From NCBI GenBank assembly GCA_001897425.1, contig MKSW01000002.1:83172-147171 (forward strand): a DNA stretch of 64,000 bases. The letters are read 5' to 3'. The position numbers and the translations under genes are program-made. Shown here piece after piece: positions 29,231-39,327 of this stretch. Within the stretch, counting starts at the first letter, position 1. Each line of letters opens with the position of its first letter. This DNA is from Actinobacteria bacterium 69-20. GTDB taxonomy: Bacteria; Actinomycetota; Actinomycetes; Mycobacteriales; Nakamurellaceae. The notes beneath the pieces were generated by a model, which had not been told where the DNA came from, did not search any database, and saw only the letters and a program-made list of their open reading frames with translations.

Positions 29231-29914
29231 CTACAGCCCGGCCAGGAACGGGTTGCCGCGCCGCTCGGCGCCGATGGTGGTCGTCTCGCCGTGACCGGGC
29301 AGCACCGCGGTCTCGTCCGGCAGTGAGAGCAGCTCTGCCGCAATGGATTCCAGGATCCGTGACGGCGATCCTCCGGGCAGATCGGAGCGCCCGATGGTGC
29401 CGGCGAAGAGCGTGTCCCCGGTGAAGAGCACGTCCGGTTCGCCGCTATCCATGGCCAATCGGTATGTGATAGATCCGGGCGTGTGCCCCGGCACGGCCAG
29501 CGCATCGATGTCCAGTCCGGCGACGCGCAGATGCTCGCCCCCGCCCAGCGGCAGGATCTCGTCCGGGCGCAGGTCGTCCAGATCCTCGCCCGGCCCCAAG
29601 AACATCGTCATACTCGCTCGGAATTCGGGCGACAGCGCACGCAACTGGCCGCTGAGCATCGGCACGTCGCCCGCACCCAGGTACACCGGCGCGCCGAACT
29701 CCGCGCACACGGCGGCGGCGCACATCACGTGGTCGAAATGCCCGTGCGTCACCAGGACCGCGGCCGGGCGCAAGCGGTGCTCGGTGAGCACGTCGCGAAG
29801 CGGATCCACCGCCCGCTGACCGGGGTCGATCACCACGCACTCGGCGTCCGGCGCGGTGGCCACGACGTAGCAATTGGCTGCCAGCGGACCGGCTGCAAAC
29901 CCTGTGATCAGCAC
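29231..29914 (-). CDS. Metallo-beta-lactamase-fold hydrolase (glyoxalase II-like)
   Basis: A 227-residue protein matching the Rv2581c position next to the cyclophilin and relA. The dinuclear metal motif THGHFDH (H-x-H-x-D-H) is near residues 56-62. Further ligands are in VPGHTPGS and FTGDTLF, and the C-terminal PGHGETTT completes the set. The family hydrolyses thioesters such as S-lactoylglutathione or mycothiol analogues; the real substrate is unknown. A TAGGGT box ends six bases before the GTG start, so it looks leaderless. A TATGACG motif at 29606-29612 encodes Ser-Met-Thr-Met. Confidence 0.88.
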   Translation of the reverse strand: MLITGFAAGPLAANCYVVATAPDAECVVIDPGQRAVDPLRDVLTEHRLRPAAVLVTHGHFDHVMCAAAVCAEFGAPVYLGAGDVPMLSGQLRALSPEFRASMTMFLGPGEDLDDLRPDEILPLGGGEHLRVAGLDIDALAVPGHTPGSITYRLAMDSGEPDVLFTGDTLFAGTIGRSDLPGGSPSRILESIAAELLSLPDETAVLPGHGETTTIGAERRGNPFLAGL

Positions 29915-29920
29915 CCGGTT

Positions 29921-29926
29921 ACCCTA
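29921..29926 (-). promoter_or_regulatory. -10 box TAGGGT, leaderless start at 29914
   Basis: On the minus strand TAGGGT is followed by AACCGG and then the GTG start, with no ribosome site between. Confidence 0.5.
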
Positions 29927-30029
29927 TCGGGGCGGCCCACATGCGGCTCACAGGGAATCCGCACCGGATGCGGCCAGGCGGATCGTAGGCTCTGTCGCCG
30001 GGAGACGTTCAGCGCACAAAGGAGTTCAG

Positions 30030-30896
30030 GTGGCGAGTAACCAGCAACGACGTGAGGCGGCCAAGCGCAAGTTGCAGCGTCAGAACCAGCGGCGCGTGCA
30101 GCAGGCGAAGGCGGCGCACCAGCGGCTGATGATCGTCGGCGTGATCGCCGCGGTGCTGGTGATCGCGGGCGGCGTCTGGCTGATCTCGTCGCTGTTCTCG
30201 CCCGGCAACGACACGGCGGCCAAGAGCGGCGGTGCCACCAAGGCGGCGAACGCGTACGGCACCGGCACCGATGCGCCGACAGCGACGGGCCAGTCGGGCT
30301 CGGCCAGCGACACGGCCGCGCCGACGTCCACCGCCCCGGCCACGGAGTGCAGTTATCCGAAGGGCGGGACCGCGGCCAAGCCGGTCAAGCCGCCGACCGA
30401 CCTGAACCCGCCGAAGACCGGCACCGTTGACGCGACGCTCACGCTGAACACCGGCGACGTGACCATCGCGCTCGACCGGGCGAACGCACCGTGCGCGGTC
30501 GGCTCGTTTCTCTCGCTTGCACAGCAGCACTACTTCGACAACACCACCTGCCACCGGCTGACCACGGCCGCATCGCTGAAGGTGCTGCAGTGCGGCGATC
30601 CGACGGGCACGGGCACCGGCGGCCCCGGCTACTCGTTCGCCGACGAGTTGACCGGCAAGGAGAAGTACACAACCGGTGTCGTCGCGATGGCCAACTCGGG
30701 CGCGGACACCAACGGCAGCCAGTTCTTCATCGTGTACGGCGACTCCCAGCTCTCCCCCAACTACACCGTGCTCGGCAAGGTGAGCTCCGGGCTGAACGTC
30801 GTGCAGGCGATCGCGGCCAAGGGCGTCAAGGGCGGCGGGCAGGACGGCGCACCGGCCGATCCGGTCACCATCGAGAAGGTCGCGGTCGGGTCGTAG
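30030..30896 (+). CDS. Membrane-anchored cyclophilin-type peptidyl-prolyl isomerase
   Basis: A 288-residue protein starting at GTG with AAAGGAG five bases upstream. A very basic, Gln/Arg-rich start (ASNQQRREAAKRKLQRQ) precedes a transmembrane helix near residues 34-56 and a Thr/Ala/Ser linker. The cyclophilin domain runs from about residue 115 to the end: VTIALDRANAPCAVGSFLSL, YFDNTTCHRLT, GPGYSFADEL, GVVAMANSGADTNGSQFFI. It is of the Rv2582 (PpiB) kind and would fold proteins at the outer face. The Phe-Arg of classical FHR is replaced by CHR, common in this group. Confidence 0.9.
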   Translation: MASNQQRREAAKRKLQRQNQRRVQQAKAAHQRLMIVGVIAAVLVIAGGVWLISSLFSPGNDTAAKSGGATKAANAYGTGTDAPTATGQSGSASDTAAPTSTAPATECSYPKGGTAAKPVKPPTDLNPPKTGTVDATLTLNTGDVTIALDRANAPCAVGSFLSLAQQHYFDNTTCHRLTTAASLKVLQCGDPTGTGTGGPGYSFADELTGKEKYTTGVVAMANSGADTNGSQFFIVYGDSQLSPNYTVLGKVSSGLNVVQAIAAKGVKGGGQDGAPADPVTIEKVAVGS

Positions 30897-30905
30897 TAGG
30901 CCGCT

Positions 30906-30945
30906 TATGACGACGTCCGGGGCCGCAGGCAGGCACATCGTCATA
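30906..30945. terminator. Inverted pair of TATGACG motifs between convergent genes
   Basis: TATGACGACGT (30906-30916) and ACATCGTCATA (30935-30945) pair over 11 positions with one mismatch, leaving an 18-base loop. The pair starts ten bases after the cyclophilin stop and lies before the relA stop at 31004. A hairpin in either transcript is expected, so a bidirectional terminator is likely; no T-run follows. Confidence 0.55.
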
Positions 30946-31003
30946 CTCGATTCGGCGCCGGGTCGCGGTGGGGTGCGGCGTTCCGCTGGCGCGCTCGCCG
31001 CAG

Positions 31004-33589
31004 TCAGCCGTTGGTGAGGCGGTAGACGTCGTACACGCCCTCGACGCCGCGCACCGCACGCAGTACGTGGCCGAGGTGCTTCGGGTCGGCCATCTCGAAG
31101 GAGAAGCGGCTGATCGCCATGCGGTCCTTGGACATGGACATGTTCGCGGACAGCAGATTGACCTTCTCGTCGGCCAACGTCTTGGTGATGTCCGACAGCA
31201 GCCGGTGCCGGTCCAGCGCCTCCACCTGTATCGACACGAGGTAGACGGAGGAGGCGCCAGGGTCCCAGGAGACGTCCACCAGGCGGGAGGGCTCGGCGCG
31301 CAGCGACTCTGCGTTGGTGCAATCGGTACGGTGCACGGAGATCGCCCCGCCCTTGGTCACGAACCCGAGGATGGCGTCGCCCGGCACCGGGGTACAGCAC
31401 CGGGCGAGCTTGATCGTCACGTCGTTGACACCCTCGACCAGGACGCCGATGTCGCCCGACGTGCGCGTCCGGCGCGTGCTCGGCAGCGGGGCCGGTTCGG
31501 TGACCTCGTCGCCGGCGGAATCCACCCCGCCGATGACGGCGACGACCTTGGTGACGACGGTCTTCGCGTTGACGTGCCCTTCGCCGACCGCCGTGTACAG
31601 CGCCGAGATGTCCCGGTAGCCGAAGTCCCGCGCCACCGTGGTGAGCGCATCGTGGCTGATCAGCCGCTGCACCGAGAGGCCTTGGCGCCGAACCGCTTTC
31701 GCGATGGCATCCTTGCCGGTCTCCAGGGCCTCCTCGCGGCGCTCCTTCGCGAAGTAGTGCCGGATCTTCGTCTTCGCGCGGGACGAGGCGACGAAGCTCA
31801 GCCAGTCCTGGCTCGGTCCGGCGTCGGCTGCCTTGGAGGTAAAGATCTCGATGATCTGGCCGTTGGTGAGCTTGCGCTCGAGTGCCACCAGCCGGCCGTC
31901 CACCTTGGCGCCGATGCAGCGGTTCCCGACCTCGGTGTGCACGGCATAGGCGAAGTCGACGGGCGTCGAGCCGGCCGGCAAGGTGTGGATCTCGCCCTTC
32001 GGCGTGAAGACGAAGATGTCGTTCGATCGGATCTCGTAGCGCAGGTTGTCCAAGAACTCGCTGGGGTCGTCCGCCTCCCGTTGCCAGTCGAGCAGCTGGC
32101 GCATCCACGCCATTTCGTCCACCGAGGTCAGCGACCCGGTGTGGGTTCCCCGCGTCTCCTTGTAGCGCCAGTGCGCCGCGATGCCGTACTCGGCGGTGTG
32201 GTGCATCTCGTGGGTGCGGATCTGCACCTCGAGCGGCTTGCCCTCCGGCCCGATGACGGTGGTGTGCAGCGACTGGTACACGCCGTACCGCGGCTGGGCG
32301 ATGTAGTCCTTGAACCGGCCGGGCATCGGCGACCAGAGCGCGTGCACCACGCCCATCGCCGCGTAGCACTCACGGACCGTGCCGACCAGGATGCGCACCG
32401 CGACCAGATCGTGGATGTCGTCGAACTCGCGCCCGCGGACCATCATCTTCTGGTAGATGGAGTAATAGTGCTTCCCGCGGCCGACCACCTCGGCCGGCAG
32501 CTTCGCCCCGGCCAGCTCAGTGCGCAGCTGCGCGGTGACTGCGGCAAGGTATGTCTCGCGGGACGGCGCACGATCGGCGACCAACCGCGCGATCTCGTTG
32601 TAGCGCTTGGCATGCAGGATCGCGAAGGACAGGTCCTCCAGCTCCCACTTGATCGTCGCCATACCGAGCCGATGCGCGAGCGGCGCCAACACCTCGAGCG
32701 TCTCCCGTGCCTTGCGCTGCTGCTTCTCCGGCGGCAGGAAGCGCATCGTGCGCATGTTGTGCAGCCGGTCCGCGAGCTTGATCACTAGCACCCGGGGATC
32801 GTTGGCCATCGCGATGATCATCTTGCGGATGGTCTCGGCCTCGGCGGCCTGCCCGTATTTGACCTTGTCCAGTTTCGTGACGCCGTCCACGAGGCGGGCG
32901 ACCTCGGCGCCGAACTCCTTGGTGACGTCGTCCAGGCTGTAGCTGGTGTCCTCCACCGTGTCGTGCAGCAGGCCGGCGACCAGCGTGGTCGTGTCCATCC
33001 CGAGATCCGCGAGGATGGAGGCGACCGCCAACGGGTGCGTAATGTACGGATCGCCTGATTTGCGGTACTGGCCGCGATGCGCCTCTTCGGCGACCTCGTA
33101 GGCGCGGATCAGCAGCTTGGTGTCGGCCTTCGGGTGCAGTTCGCGGTGCGCGGCGAGCAGCGGTTCGAGCACCATCCGGCTGGACGGGGCCGCGTGGCGC
33201 TGACCGGTGATCCGTCGTGCCCACCGCGCCCGCACGCGCCGGGTGGTCGCCGCGACAGAGGCCGACGAGGAGTCGCTGTCGGGGGGCGGCGCAGCCGGTG
33301 CCGTCAGCTCCGACACCGGCCCCGGATTCGGTCCGCCGTTCGATGCCGTGGTCGGCCCGGTGGCCAGCTCTGTCAGCTGCCCGGTCAACTGCCCTGCGGC
33401 CCGCTCGCGTGCGGGGGCCACAGGGGTCACAGCGGCGCGCTCCTGCGGTGGCTTTCCTCCGGGCCGCTGATCCCTCGGCCTATCGGTGGACCGTGCGGTC
33501 GGAGGGTCGGCAGGCGGCGCCGTGCTTGCAGTGCCGTCGGTCCCGTCCGGCGACGACGGCGTGCCCAAGGGAGTCTGAACTTCCGTCAT
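31004..33589 (-). CDS. relA: Bifunctional (p)ppGpp synthetase/hydrolase
   Basis: An 861-residue Rel enzyme that makes and degrades the stringent-response alarmone. The ATG has GAAGGAGGTG five bases upstream. A disordered Pro/Thr/Ala-rich N-terminus of about 130 residues makes it some 70 residues longer than M. tuberculosis Rel. The HD hydrolase domain has HDTVEDTSY near residue 207 and [10 protein letters not shown]. The synthetase domain has YQSLHTTV and [13 protein letters not shown] ([21 protein letters not shown]), zinc-finger-like ([10 protein letters not shown]) and ACT domains follow. Both activities should be intact. The apt gene that usually lies between secF and relA is absent. Confidence 0.96.
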   Translation of the reverse strand: MTEVQTPLGTPSSPDGTDGTASTAPPADPPTARSTDRPRDQRPGGKPPQERAAVTPVAPARERAAGQLTGQLTELATGPTTASNGGPNPGPVSELTAPAAPPPDSDSSSASVAATTRRVRARWARRITGQRHAAPSSRMVLEPLLAAHRELHPKADTKLLIRAYEVAEEAHRGQYRKSGDPYITHPLAVASILADLGMDTTTLVAGLLHDTVEDTSYSLDDVTKEFGAEVARLVDGVTKLDKVKYGQAAEAETIRKMIIAMANDPRVLVIKLADRLHNMRTMRFLPPEKQQRKARETLEVLAPLAHRLGMATIKWELEDLSFAILHAKRYNEIARLVADRAPSRETYLAAVTAQLRTELAGAKLPAEVVGRGKHYYSIYQKMMVRGREFDDIHDLVAVRILVGTVRECYAAMGVVHALWSPMPGRFKDYIAQPRYGVYQSLHTTVIGPEGKPLEVQIRTHEMHHTAEYGIAAHWRYKETRGTHTGSLTSVDEMAWMRQLLDWQREADDPSEFLDNLRYEIRSNDIFVFTPKGEIHTLPAGSTPVDFAYAVHTEVGNRCIGAKVDGRLVALERKLTNGQIIEIFTSKAADAGPSQDWLSFVASSRAKTKIRHYFAKERREEALETGKDAIAKAVRRQGLSVQRLISHDALTTVARDFGYRDISALYTAVGEGHVNAKTVVTKVVAVIGGVDSAGDEVTEPAPLPSTRRTRTSGDIGVLVEGVNDVTIKLARCCTPVPGDAILGFVTKGGAISVHRTDCTNAESLRAEPSRLVDVSWDPGASSVYLVSIQVEALDRHRLLSDITKTLADEKVNLLSANMSMSKDRMAISRFSFEMADPKHLGHVLRAVRGVEGVYDVYRLTNG

Positions 33590-33677
33590 GCGGGCACCTC
33601 CTTCGCCGATTCAGCCGGAGGATCGAGCATATCGCCGACGCGCCGCGAGCGTCGTCGTCCCAGGTCAGACGGGATGT

Positions 33678-35030
33678 CTAGCGGCTGCGTTTGCCGGTGG
33701 GCCGTGCGGCCGAGGCTGCTCCGGACGCCGCTTTACCGGATGCAGCATGAGCGGACGCAGCATTACCGGACGCGGCCCCGGCCGACTTGCCACCGGGGCG
33801 CGCCGGCTTGACGCCCGGCAGCGGGCCCGATCCCGGCTTGAGCTTCGGCGACACGGGTTCGGCCTGCATCCCCGGGAGATTGCCCAACGGCCGCGCGTGT
33901 GCCGCAGGCTCGCCGTCCGCATCCGTCGGCGCCACGCGCCCGATCGGGTCGCCGTCGGCGTCCACGATCAGCCCGTCGGCCTTCCGCTTGGCCAGCACCC
34001 GCCTCGTGTGGTTCGCGATCGCGGGCTCGCGCATCTTGAAATCGACCGCCATCGGAACGGCGAGGAACACCGACGAGTACGCGCCGATCAGCATGCCGCA
34101 CAGCATGACGAGCGACAGGTCCTTCAACGTGCCCGACCCGAGGATCGCCACGCCGGCCGTCAGCAGCCCGGCGACGGGCAGCAGGGCGATGAGCGAGGTG
34201 TTGATCGACCGCATCAGCGTCTGGTTGATCGCCAGGTTCGCGGCCTCCGGGTACGTGCGACGCAGCAGGGACGTCAGGCCCTTCGTGTTCTCCTCGACCT
34301 TGTCGTAGACCACCACCGTGTCGTACAGCGAGAAGCCGAGGATCGTGAGCAGCCCGATCACCGTGGCCGGCGCGACCTCGAATCCGATCAGCGCGTAGAT
34401 GCCGGCGGCAACGATCAGGTCGTGCAGCACGGACAGCACGGCGCCGATCGCGATGCCACGTTCATAGCGGACCCAGACGAAGATGGCGACGGCGATCAGG
34501 AAGACGATCACCGAGATCAGGGCGCGGGTGGAGATCTCGCTCCCCCAGGTTCCCGATACGGCGGAGTCGGAAACATCCGTCGTCAGATGGAACGCCGTGG
34601 TCAGCGCCTGTTTCGCCGCGGTCACCTGCGTGGCGTCCAGGCTCGGCAGGCTCACCTGGACGTTCGAGCCGACGTCGATGACGCTGTCCGTCTCCACGCC
34701 GATCGCTTTGTGCAGGACGTCCGCGACCTGCACCGTGGTCGCCGCGGGAACCTTCTGGAAGGTGAGCTGCGTGCCGCCCACGAAGTCCAGCGAGAAGTTG
34801 AACCCGCGGACCAGGATGAACAGGATCGACAGCAGGATGAGGCAGGAGGAGAAGATGTAGTACCAGCGGCGTTTGCCGAGGATGTCGAAGGCCCCCGTAC
34901 CGGTCGACAGCCGGGAGATCAGCCCGTGGTGCTGGGTGGCCGCCTTGGCCTGTTGCACGCTGACCGGCGCAACCTCGTCGTCACGTTCCGGGTTGTCCGT
35001 GGACACCATTCCGGTCGAGTGGTCAGCCAT
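33678..35030 (-). CDS. secF: Protein translocase subunit SecF
   Basis: A 450-residue membrane protein of the SecDF complex, which uses the proton gradient to pull secreted proteins outward. The ATG at 35030 is four bases after the secD stop. It has six hydrophobic segments. Motifs are the first helix followed by FSLDFVGGTQL, then ISVIVFLIAVAIFVWVRYE, SVLHDLIVAAGIYAL and GFSLYDTVVVYDKVEEN, the SecF signature. The C-terminal ~110 residues are an Ala/Gly/Ser/Lys-rich tail ending in tandem ASGxAAS-like repeats, unusually long. Confidence 0.95.
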   Translation of the reverse strand: MADHSTGMVSTDNPERDDEVAPVSVQQAKAATQHHGLISRLSTGTGAFDILGKRRWYYIFSSCLILLSILFILVRGFNFSLDFVGGTQLTFQKVPAATTVQVADVLHKAIGVETDSVIDVGSNVQVSLPSLDATQVTAAKQALTTAFHLTTDVSDSAVSGTWGSEISTRALISVIVFLIAVAIFVWVRYERGIAIGAVLSVLHDLIVAAGIYALIGFEVAPATVIGLLTILGFSLYDTVVVYDKVEENTKGLTSLLRRTYPEAANLAINQTLMRSINTSLIALLPVAGLLTAGVAILGSGTLKDLSLVMLCGMLIGAYSSVFLAVPMAVDFKMREPAIANHTRRVLAKRKADGLIVDADGDPIGRVAPTDADGEPAAHARPLGNLPGMQAEPVSPKLKPGSGPLPGVKPARPGGKSAGAASGNAASAHAASGKAASGAASAARPTGKRSR

Positions 35031-35034
35031 CGCC

Positions 35035-36966
35035 CTACGCCTCCTTCGACTGCAGGCGCGCGGCGACCGCGCGGTGTTCCTGGCCGGCGCGGGCCACGTT
35101 GCCCAAGCCGGACCAGACCGGATGCGAGAACAGGTCAGCCTTGGACGTGAGCGCCACCAACGGGTGCGTGACCAGGAAGACGACGACCAGGTCAAGGATC
35201 GTGGACAGGCCCAGCGTGAACGCGAAACCCTTCACGTCGCCGACGGCGAGGAGGTACAGGATGGCCGCCGACAGGAACGACACGGCGTCCGCGGACAGGA
35301 TCGTGCGCTTGGCTCGCTTCCACCCTCGCGGCACGGACGATCGGAACGTTCGGCCCTCCCGGACCTCGTCCTTGATGCGTTCGAAATAGACGACGAACGA
35401 GTCTGCGGTGATGCCGATCGCGATGATCAGACCGGCGATACCGGCCATGTCGAGGCTGAGGCCTATCCAGCGCCCGAGCAGCACCATCACGGCGTACACC
35501 AGCCCGCCGGACAGGAACAGCGACAGGATCGTGATGAGTCCGAGCAGGCGGTAGTAGACGAGGCAGTACACGACGACGAGCAGCAACCCGATGCCGCCCG
35601 CGATCAGACCGGCCTTGAGGTACTGGAAGCCGAGTTCGGCCGACACCTGTTGCGATTCCTGCCGGTCGAATGCCAGCGGCAGGGCGCCGAACTTGAGCGA
35701 GTCGGCCAGCGACTTGGCGCTCTGCTGCGTGAAGCTGCCGGACACCTGTGTACCGGGCGTGGTGATCGGCTCGTTGATGACGGGCGCCGACAGCACCTGG
35801 CTGTCCAGAGTGAACGCCGTCATGGAGTCGGGCGGCGGGTTGGTGCCGCCGGTGCGGTCGTAATGCGCGGTGGTATAGCTCGACCAGGTCTTGAACCCGT
35901 CGGCCTTGAAGGTCACGTTGATGATCCACCCGTGGCCGCCCTGCGTGTCGAACCCGCTGGTGGCGTCACTGATCTGGGTGCCAGGGATCAGCGTCTGCGC
36001 GAGCAGGTAGACAAACTGCCCGTTCTGATCGCACGCGAGCAGCGGCTTGTCGGGCACGTCCAGACCCTGGAAATACTCGATCTGCGCGCACGTCGGCCCG
36101 CCACCGTTCGCGTACGCCTTCGCCGCGGTCTCCCAAGTGGTGAATGCCGCCTCATCCGAGCCGGCGGGCTGGGTGAGCACGCCCGGATTGCTGCCGGCCG
36201 GGAAGACCGATGCGGGCGGCTCCACGGTGGCCGGCGCGGTGGGTGTCGCGGCCGTCCCTGTGGTGCCGGTAGGTGTCGCGGTCGCCGGTGTCGTCGGCGG
36301 CGGAGATGACGGGGATGACGCCGTTGTCGTGGTGGACGCGTCCGTCGTCGATGCTGCCTTCGGAAGAAGCGCTGCGGCCTCGCCGCGCAACCCCTGTCCC
36401 GACGAAGCGGTCGTCACGGTGCTCGACCCGGTGGCCGGTGTCGTCGCCTCGTTCTGGGCTGTCGCGGTCGCCGGCGAGCTCGGCGCGGTACTGGCCGCAC
36501 CGCTCGTCCCCGTCGCCGTGGCACTCGGGGAAGCGGCCGGCCCCGTCGTCGATGGAGCCGTGGTCACCGGAGCCTGGGCCACGAACGCAGGATTGGCCCA
36601 CCGGGCGACGACCGGCCGGATGTTGAGCTGGGCGCTGCGGGTCAGGCCCTCGAGATTGTTCTGGCCGGGCACGGTGATCACGAGCTGGTTGGAGCCGTCG
36701 ATCTGCACCTGCGCCCCGGCGACACCGGACCCGTTGACGCGCCGCTCCATGATGTCCCGCGCAAGGTTCATGGAGTCGCGCGACGGCGTCGTCCCGTTGG
36801 TGGTCTTGGCCAGGAGCGTCACCCGGGTGCCGCCCTGCAGGTCGATACCGAGCTTGGGTGCGGTCGAACCGGGCGTGAAGAACACGAGGGCGTACAACGC
36901 CGCGGTGATCACCAAGAAGGTGATGATGTGTCGCCACGGGTGGAACTGGCCGGCTGGACTTGCCAC
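35035..36966 (-). CDS. secD: Protein translocase subunit SecD
   Basis: A 643-residue membrane protein. The N-terminal helix is followed by GIDLQGGTRVTL, the SecD signature; P1-type regions with IMERRVNGSGVAGAQV follow. A low-complexity Thr/Ala/Pro/Ser segment of about 130 residues (roughly 130-260) interrupts the periplasmic domain, as in other actinobacteria but long here. The C-terminal five helices have GLSLDMAGIAGLIIAIGITADSFVV in pieces, with the conserved Asp. The start is GTG. The gene order yajC-secD-secF is normal for the export operon. Confidence 0.95.
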   Translation of the reverse strand: MASPAGQFHPWRHIITFLVITAALYALVFFTPGSTAPKLGIDLQGGTRVTLLAKTTNGTTPSRDSMNLARDIMERRVNGSGVAGAQVQIDGSNQLVITVPGQNNLEGLTRSAQLNIRPVVARWANPAFVAQAPVTTAPSTTGPAASPSATATGTSGAASTAPSSPATATAQNEATTPATGSSTVTTASSGQGLRGEAAALLPKAASTTDASTTTTASSPSSPPPTTPATATPTGTTGTAATPTAPATVEPPASVFPAGSNPGVLTQPAGSDEAAFTTWETAAKAYANGGGPTCAQIEYFQGLDVPDKPLLACDQNGQFVYLLAQTLIPGTQISDATSGFDTQGGHGWIINVTFKADGFKTWSSYTTAHYDRTGGTNPPPDSMTAFTLDSQVLSAPVINEPITTPGTQVSGSFTQQSAKSLADSLKFGALPLAFDRQESQQVSAELGFQYLKAGLIAGGIGLLLVVVYCLVYYRLLGLITILSLFLSGGLVYAVMVLLGRWIGLSLDMAGIAGLIIAIGITADSFVVYFERIKDEVREGRTFRSSVPRGWKRAKRTILSADAVSFLSAAILYLLAVGDVKGFAFTLGLSTILDLVVVFLVTHPLVALTSKADLFSHPVWSGLGNVARAGQEHRAVAARLQSKEA

Positions 36967-37080
36967 GTGCTGCCTATCTCCTCACAGTGCCGCCCCATGC
37001 GCGGCAGACGGAAGCCTGCCCCGAACGGGCGGACTTGAAAAGCATCCGGCCGGGGGCTGCAACCAGGCCGACGGGAAATC

Positions 37081-37431
37081 TTATCCGACGTCGGATTGGC
37101 GCGGTTCGTCCTCGTCGACCACCGCGCGCTCGTCGAGGTCCGACTCCTCGAACTCGGAATCGTCCTCGAGCGCCGGCACCACGACCTGACGGACGGCGGC
37201 ACGGACCCAGGTCGTGCGCACGCCTGGCGCGATCTCCAACTCGATCGTGTCGTCGGCAACGGCGGTGACCGTTCCGTGCAGGCCGGACGTCGTCATGATG
37301 CGCGCGCCCGGAACGATGGAGGTCTGCAACTTCTGCGTCTCGGCGGCTTGCCGCTTCTGCTTCCGCATGCCGAAGACCATCATCAGTCCGAGCGCACCGA
37401 ACATCAGAATCGGCAGTAAAAGGTTTTGCAT
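37081..37431 (-). CDS. yajC: Preprotein translocase accessory subunit YajC
   Basis: A 116-residue protein with one N-terminal membrane helix (LLLPILMFGALGLMMVFGM) and the YajC motif MRKQKRQAAETQKLQTSIVPGARIMTTSGLHGTV in pieces. The acidic tail is EDDSEFEESDLDERAVVDEDE-like. Of two adjacent ATG codons the second (37431) is chosen because AAGGAG stands about five bases before it. It leads the secD-secF operon; TAAAGT (minus strand, 37537-37542) is a possible -10 box. Confidence 0.92.
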   Translation of the reverse strand: MQNLLLPILMFGALGLMMVFGMRKQKRQAAETQKLQTSIVPGARIMTTSGLHGTVTAVADDTIELEIAPGVRTTWVRAAVRQVVVPALEDDSEFEESDLDERAVVDEDEPRQSDVG

Positions 37432-37597
37432 CATTCTCCTTGGTGTGGCGATTCCCGCGGCCGGCCCGCGCAGGTACGAGGTAGGTATCCGCGCGCAACA
37501 GCACAACGACCGCCTCTGTGCGCGTAACTCGACGCCACTTTACCGGAACGTGGTCATGATCGCCGCACCCCCGCGCACGGCGGACGGCCGCGCAGGC

Positions 37598-38725
37598 TCA
37601 ATCCGCGTCGAACAGGGTCCCGGCCGGCGCCGGCGACCCGGTATCCCGCGCCGGGGCGAGACCGAGGTGATCCCACGCGGCCGGGGTGGCGACTCGCCCA
37701 CGAGAGGTGCGGGCGAGCATCCCGATGCGCACCAGGAACGGCTCGCACACCTCTTCGACGGTCGTCGCTTCCTCGCCGACGGCGACCGCGAGCGTGGTCA
37801 GGCCGACCGGCCCACCACCGAACGATCGGCACAACGCCGAGAGCACTGCGCGGTCCAGACGGTCGAGACCCAGTCGGTCGACGTCATAGACGGCCAGCGC
37901 ATCGTGCGCGGCCTGCTCGGTCACCACACCGTCGCCACGCACCTGCGCGAAATCGCGCACGCGGCGCAGCAGCCGATTCGCGATACGCGGGGTGCCCCGG
38001 GATCGTCCCGCAATCTCTGCCGCTCCGGCGGGTTCGAGGTCGATGCCGAGGATCGCTGCGCTGCGCGTGATGATCCGCGCCAGTTCGCGCGGCTCGTAGA
38101 ACTCGAGATGGGCGGTGAAGCCGAACCGATCCCGCAGCGGGCTGGTCAGTTGCCCCGACCGGGTCGTGGCACCGACGAGGGTGAACGGCGCGATGTCCAG
38201 TGGAATCGACGTCGCGCCGGGCCCCTTGCCGACGACCACGTCGACGCGGAAATCCTCCATCGCCAGGTAGAGCATCTCCTCGGCCGGTCTGGCCATGCGA
38301 TGGATCTCGTCGATAAAGAGGACGTCCCCCTCCACGAGGTTCGACAGCATCGCGGCGAGGTCACCTGCCCGTTCCAGCGCGGGTCCGGACGTCAAGCGGA
38401 TCGCGGCGCCGAGTTCGGCGGCGATGATCATCGCCAGGCTCGTCTTGCCGAGACCGGGCGGCCCGGCGAGCAGTACGTGATCGGGTGGCTGGCCGCGCAA
38501 TCGCGCGCCGGACAGCACCAGGTCGAGTTGCTCACGCACGCGTTGCTGGCCGACGAACTCGCGCAGGTTCTTCGGGCGGAGCGAGCCCTCGATGTCCGTA
38601 TCGGACGCCGTCGCCGCGGCATCGACCGGGCTGCCGTCGAAGGGGTCCTCATCGCCAAGCTCTTGATTGCCAAGGCTGCGCCTCTCGGCGACCGGCCCCG
38701 CCGGGATCCCGTCCGGCTCGCTCAT
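37598..38725 (-). CDS. ruvB: Holliday junction branch migration ATPase RuvB
   Basis: A 375-residue AAA+ motor. Walker [10 protein letters not shown] is at 88-96, Walker [10 protein letters not shown] follows, and sensor 1 is VGATTRSG. The arginine-finger region is [19 protein letters not shown] in pieces. The C-terminal winged helix has [14 protein letters not shown] and [11 protein letters not shown]. The N-terminus has about 40 extra acidic residues before [12 protein letters not shown]. It drives RuvA-bound junctions. The ATG overlaps the ruvA stop (ATGA). A TATGACG motif lies at 37882-37888. Confidence 0.96.
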   Translation of the reverse strand: MSEPDGIPAGPVAERRSLGNQELGDEDPFDGSPVDAAATASDTDIEGSLRPKNLREFVGQQRVREQLDLVLSGARLRGQPPDHVLLAGPPGLGKTSLAMIIAAELGAAIRLTSGPALERAGDLAAMLSNLVEGDVLFIDEIHRMARPAEEMLYLAMEDFRVDVVVGKGPGATSIPLDIAPFTLVGATTRSGQLTSPLRDRFGFTAHLEFYEPRELARIITRSAAILGIDLEPAGAAEIAGRSRGTPRIANRLLRRVRDFAQVRGDGVVTEQAAHDALAVYDVDRLGLDRLDRAVLSALCRSFGGGPVGLTTLAVAVGEEATTVEEVCEPFLVRIGMLARTSRGRVATPAAWDHLGLAPARDTGSPAPAGTLFDAD

Positions 38726-39327
38726 CGGTTTCTCCCCAGCACGGCGAGCGCACGCCGCAGCAGCACGCCGACATCGCCCGCGGCAACGGCTTCGTCGCTC
38801 GCATCGGCGGTGACCCCGGCGACCGCCTCGGCCGCCTGCTTGCTCGTGAAGCCCAGCCCGGACAATGCCTCGATCAGCCGGTCGTTGACCGGCGTCGACG
38901 TGGCCGCGCCGCCCGGCACGGGCGCCAGGGCGCCGACCTTGTCCTTGAGTTCCAGCACCAGTCGCTCTGCGCTTTTGCGCCCGATGCCCGGAGTCCGCAT
39001 GAGAACGGCGGTGTCGCCGCCGGCCAACGCGCGACGAAGATCGTCGGGTTCGAGAACGGCGAGCAACGCGAGCGCGATCTTCGGTCCCACTCCCGAGACC
39101 GACTGGACGAGTTCGAACAGCACCTTCGCGTCCGTCGTCGCGAACCCGAACAGGGTCAGCGAATCCTCGCGCACCACTAGCGTCGTCGCCAGGTTCGCCT
39201 GCTCGCCGCGCTTCAGCCCCGACAGTGTGCCCGGGGTGGCGCGCACGGCCAGGCCGACGCCACCTACATCGATCACCGCGTGGTCCAGGGCTATGGCGGC
39301 GACGGTCCCGCGCACGGACGCGATCAT
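38722..39327 (-). CDS. ruvA: Holliday junction DNA-binding protein RuvA
   Basis: A 201-residue protein starting [19 protein letters not shown]. The OB-fold N-terminus is followed by two helix-hairpin-helix motifs ([14 protein letters not shown] and [19 protein letters not shown]), then a flexible linker and a C-terminal RuvB-binding three-helix domain ([21 protein letters not shown]). It overlaps ruvC upstream and ruvB downstream by four bases each, so the three are translated together. Confidence 0.95.
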   Translation of the reverse strand: MIASVRGTVAAIALDHAVIDVGGVGLAVRATPGTLSGLKRGEQANLATTLVVREDSLTLFGFATTDAKVLFELVQSVSGVGPKIALALLAVLEPDDLRRALAGGDTAVLMRTPGIGRKSAERLVLELKDKVGALAPVPGGAATSTPVNDRLIEALSGLGFTSKQAAEAVAGVTADASDEAVAAGDVGVLLRRALAVLGRNR

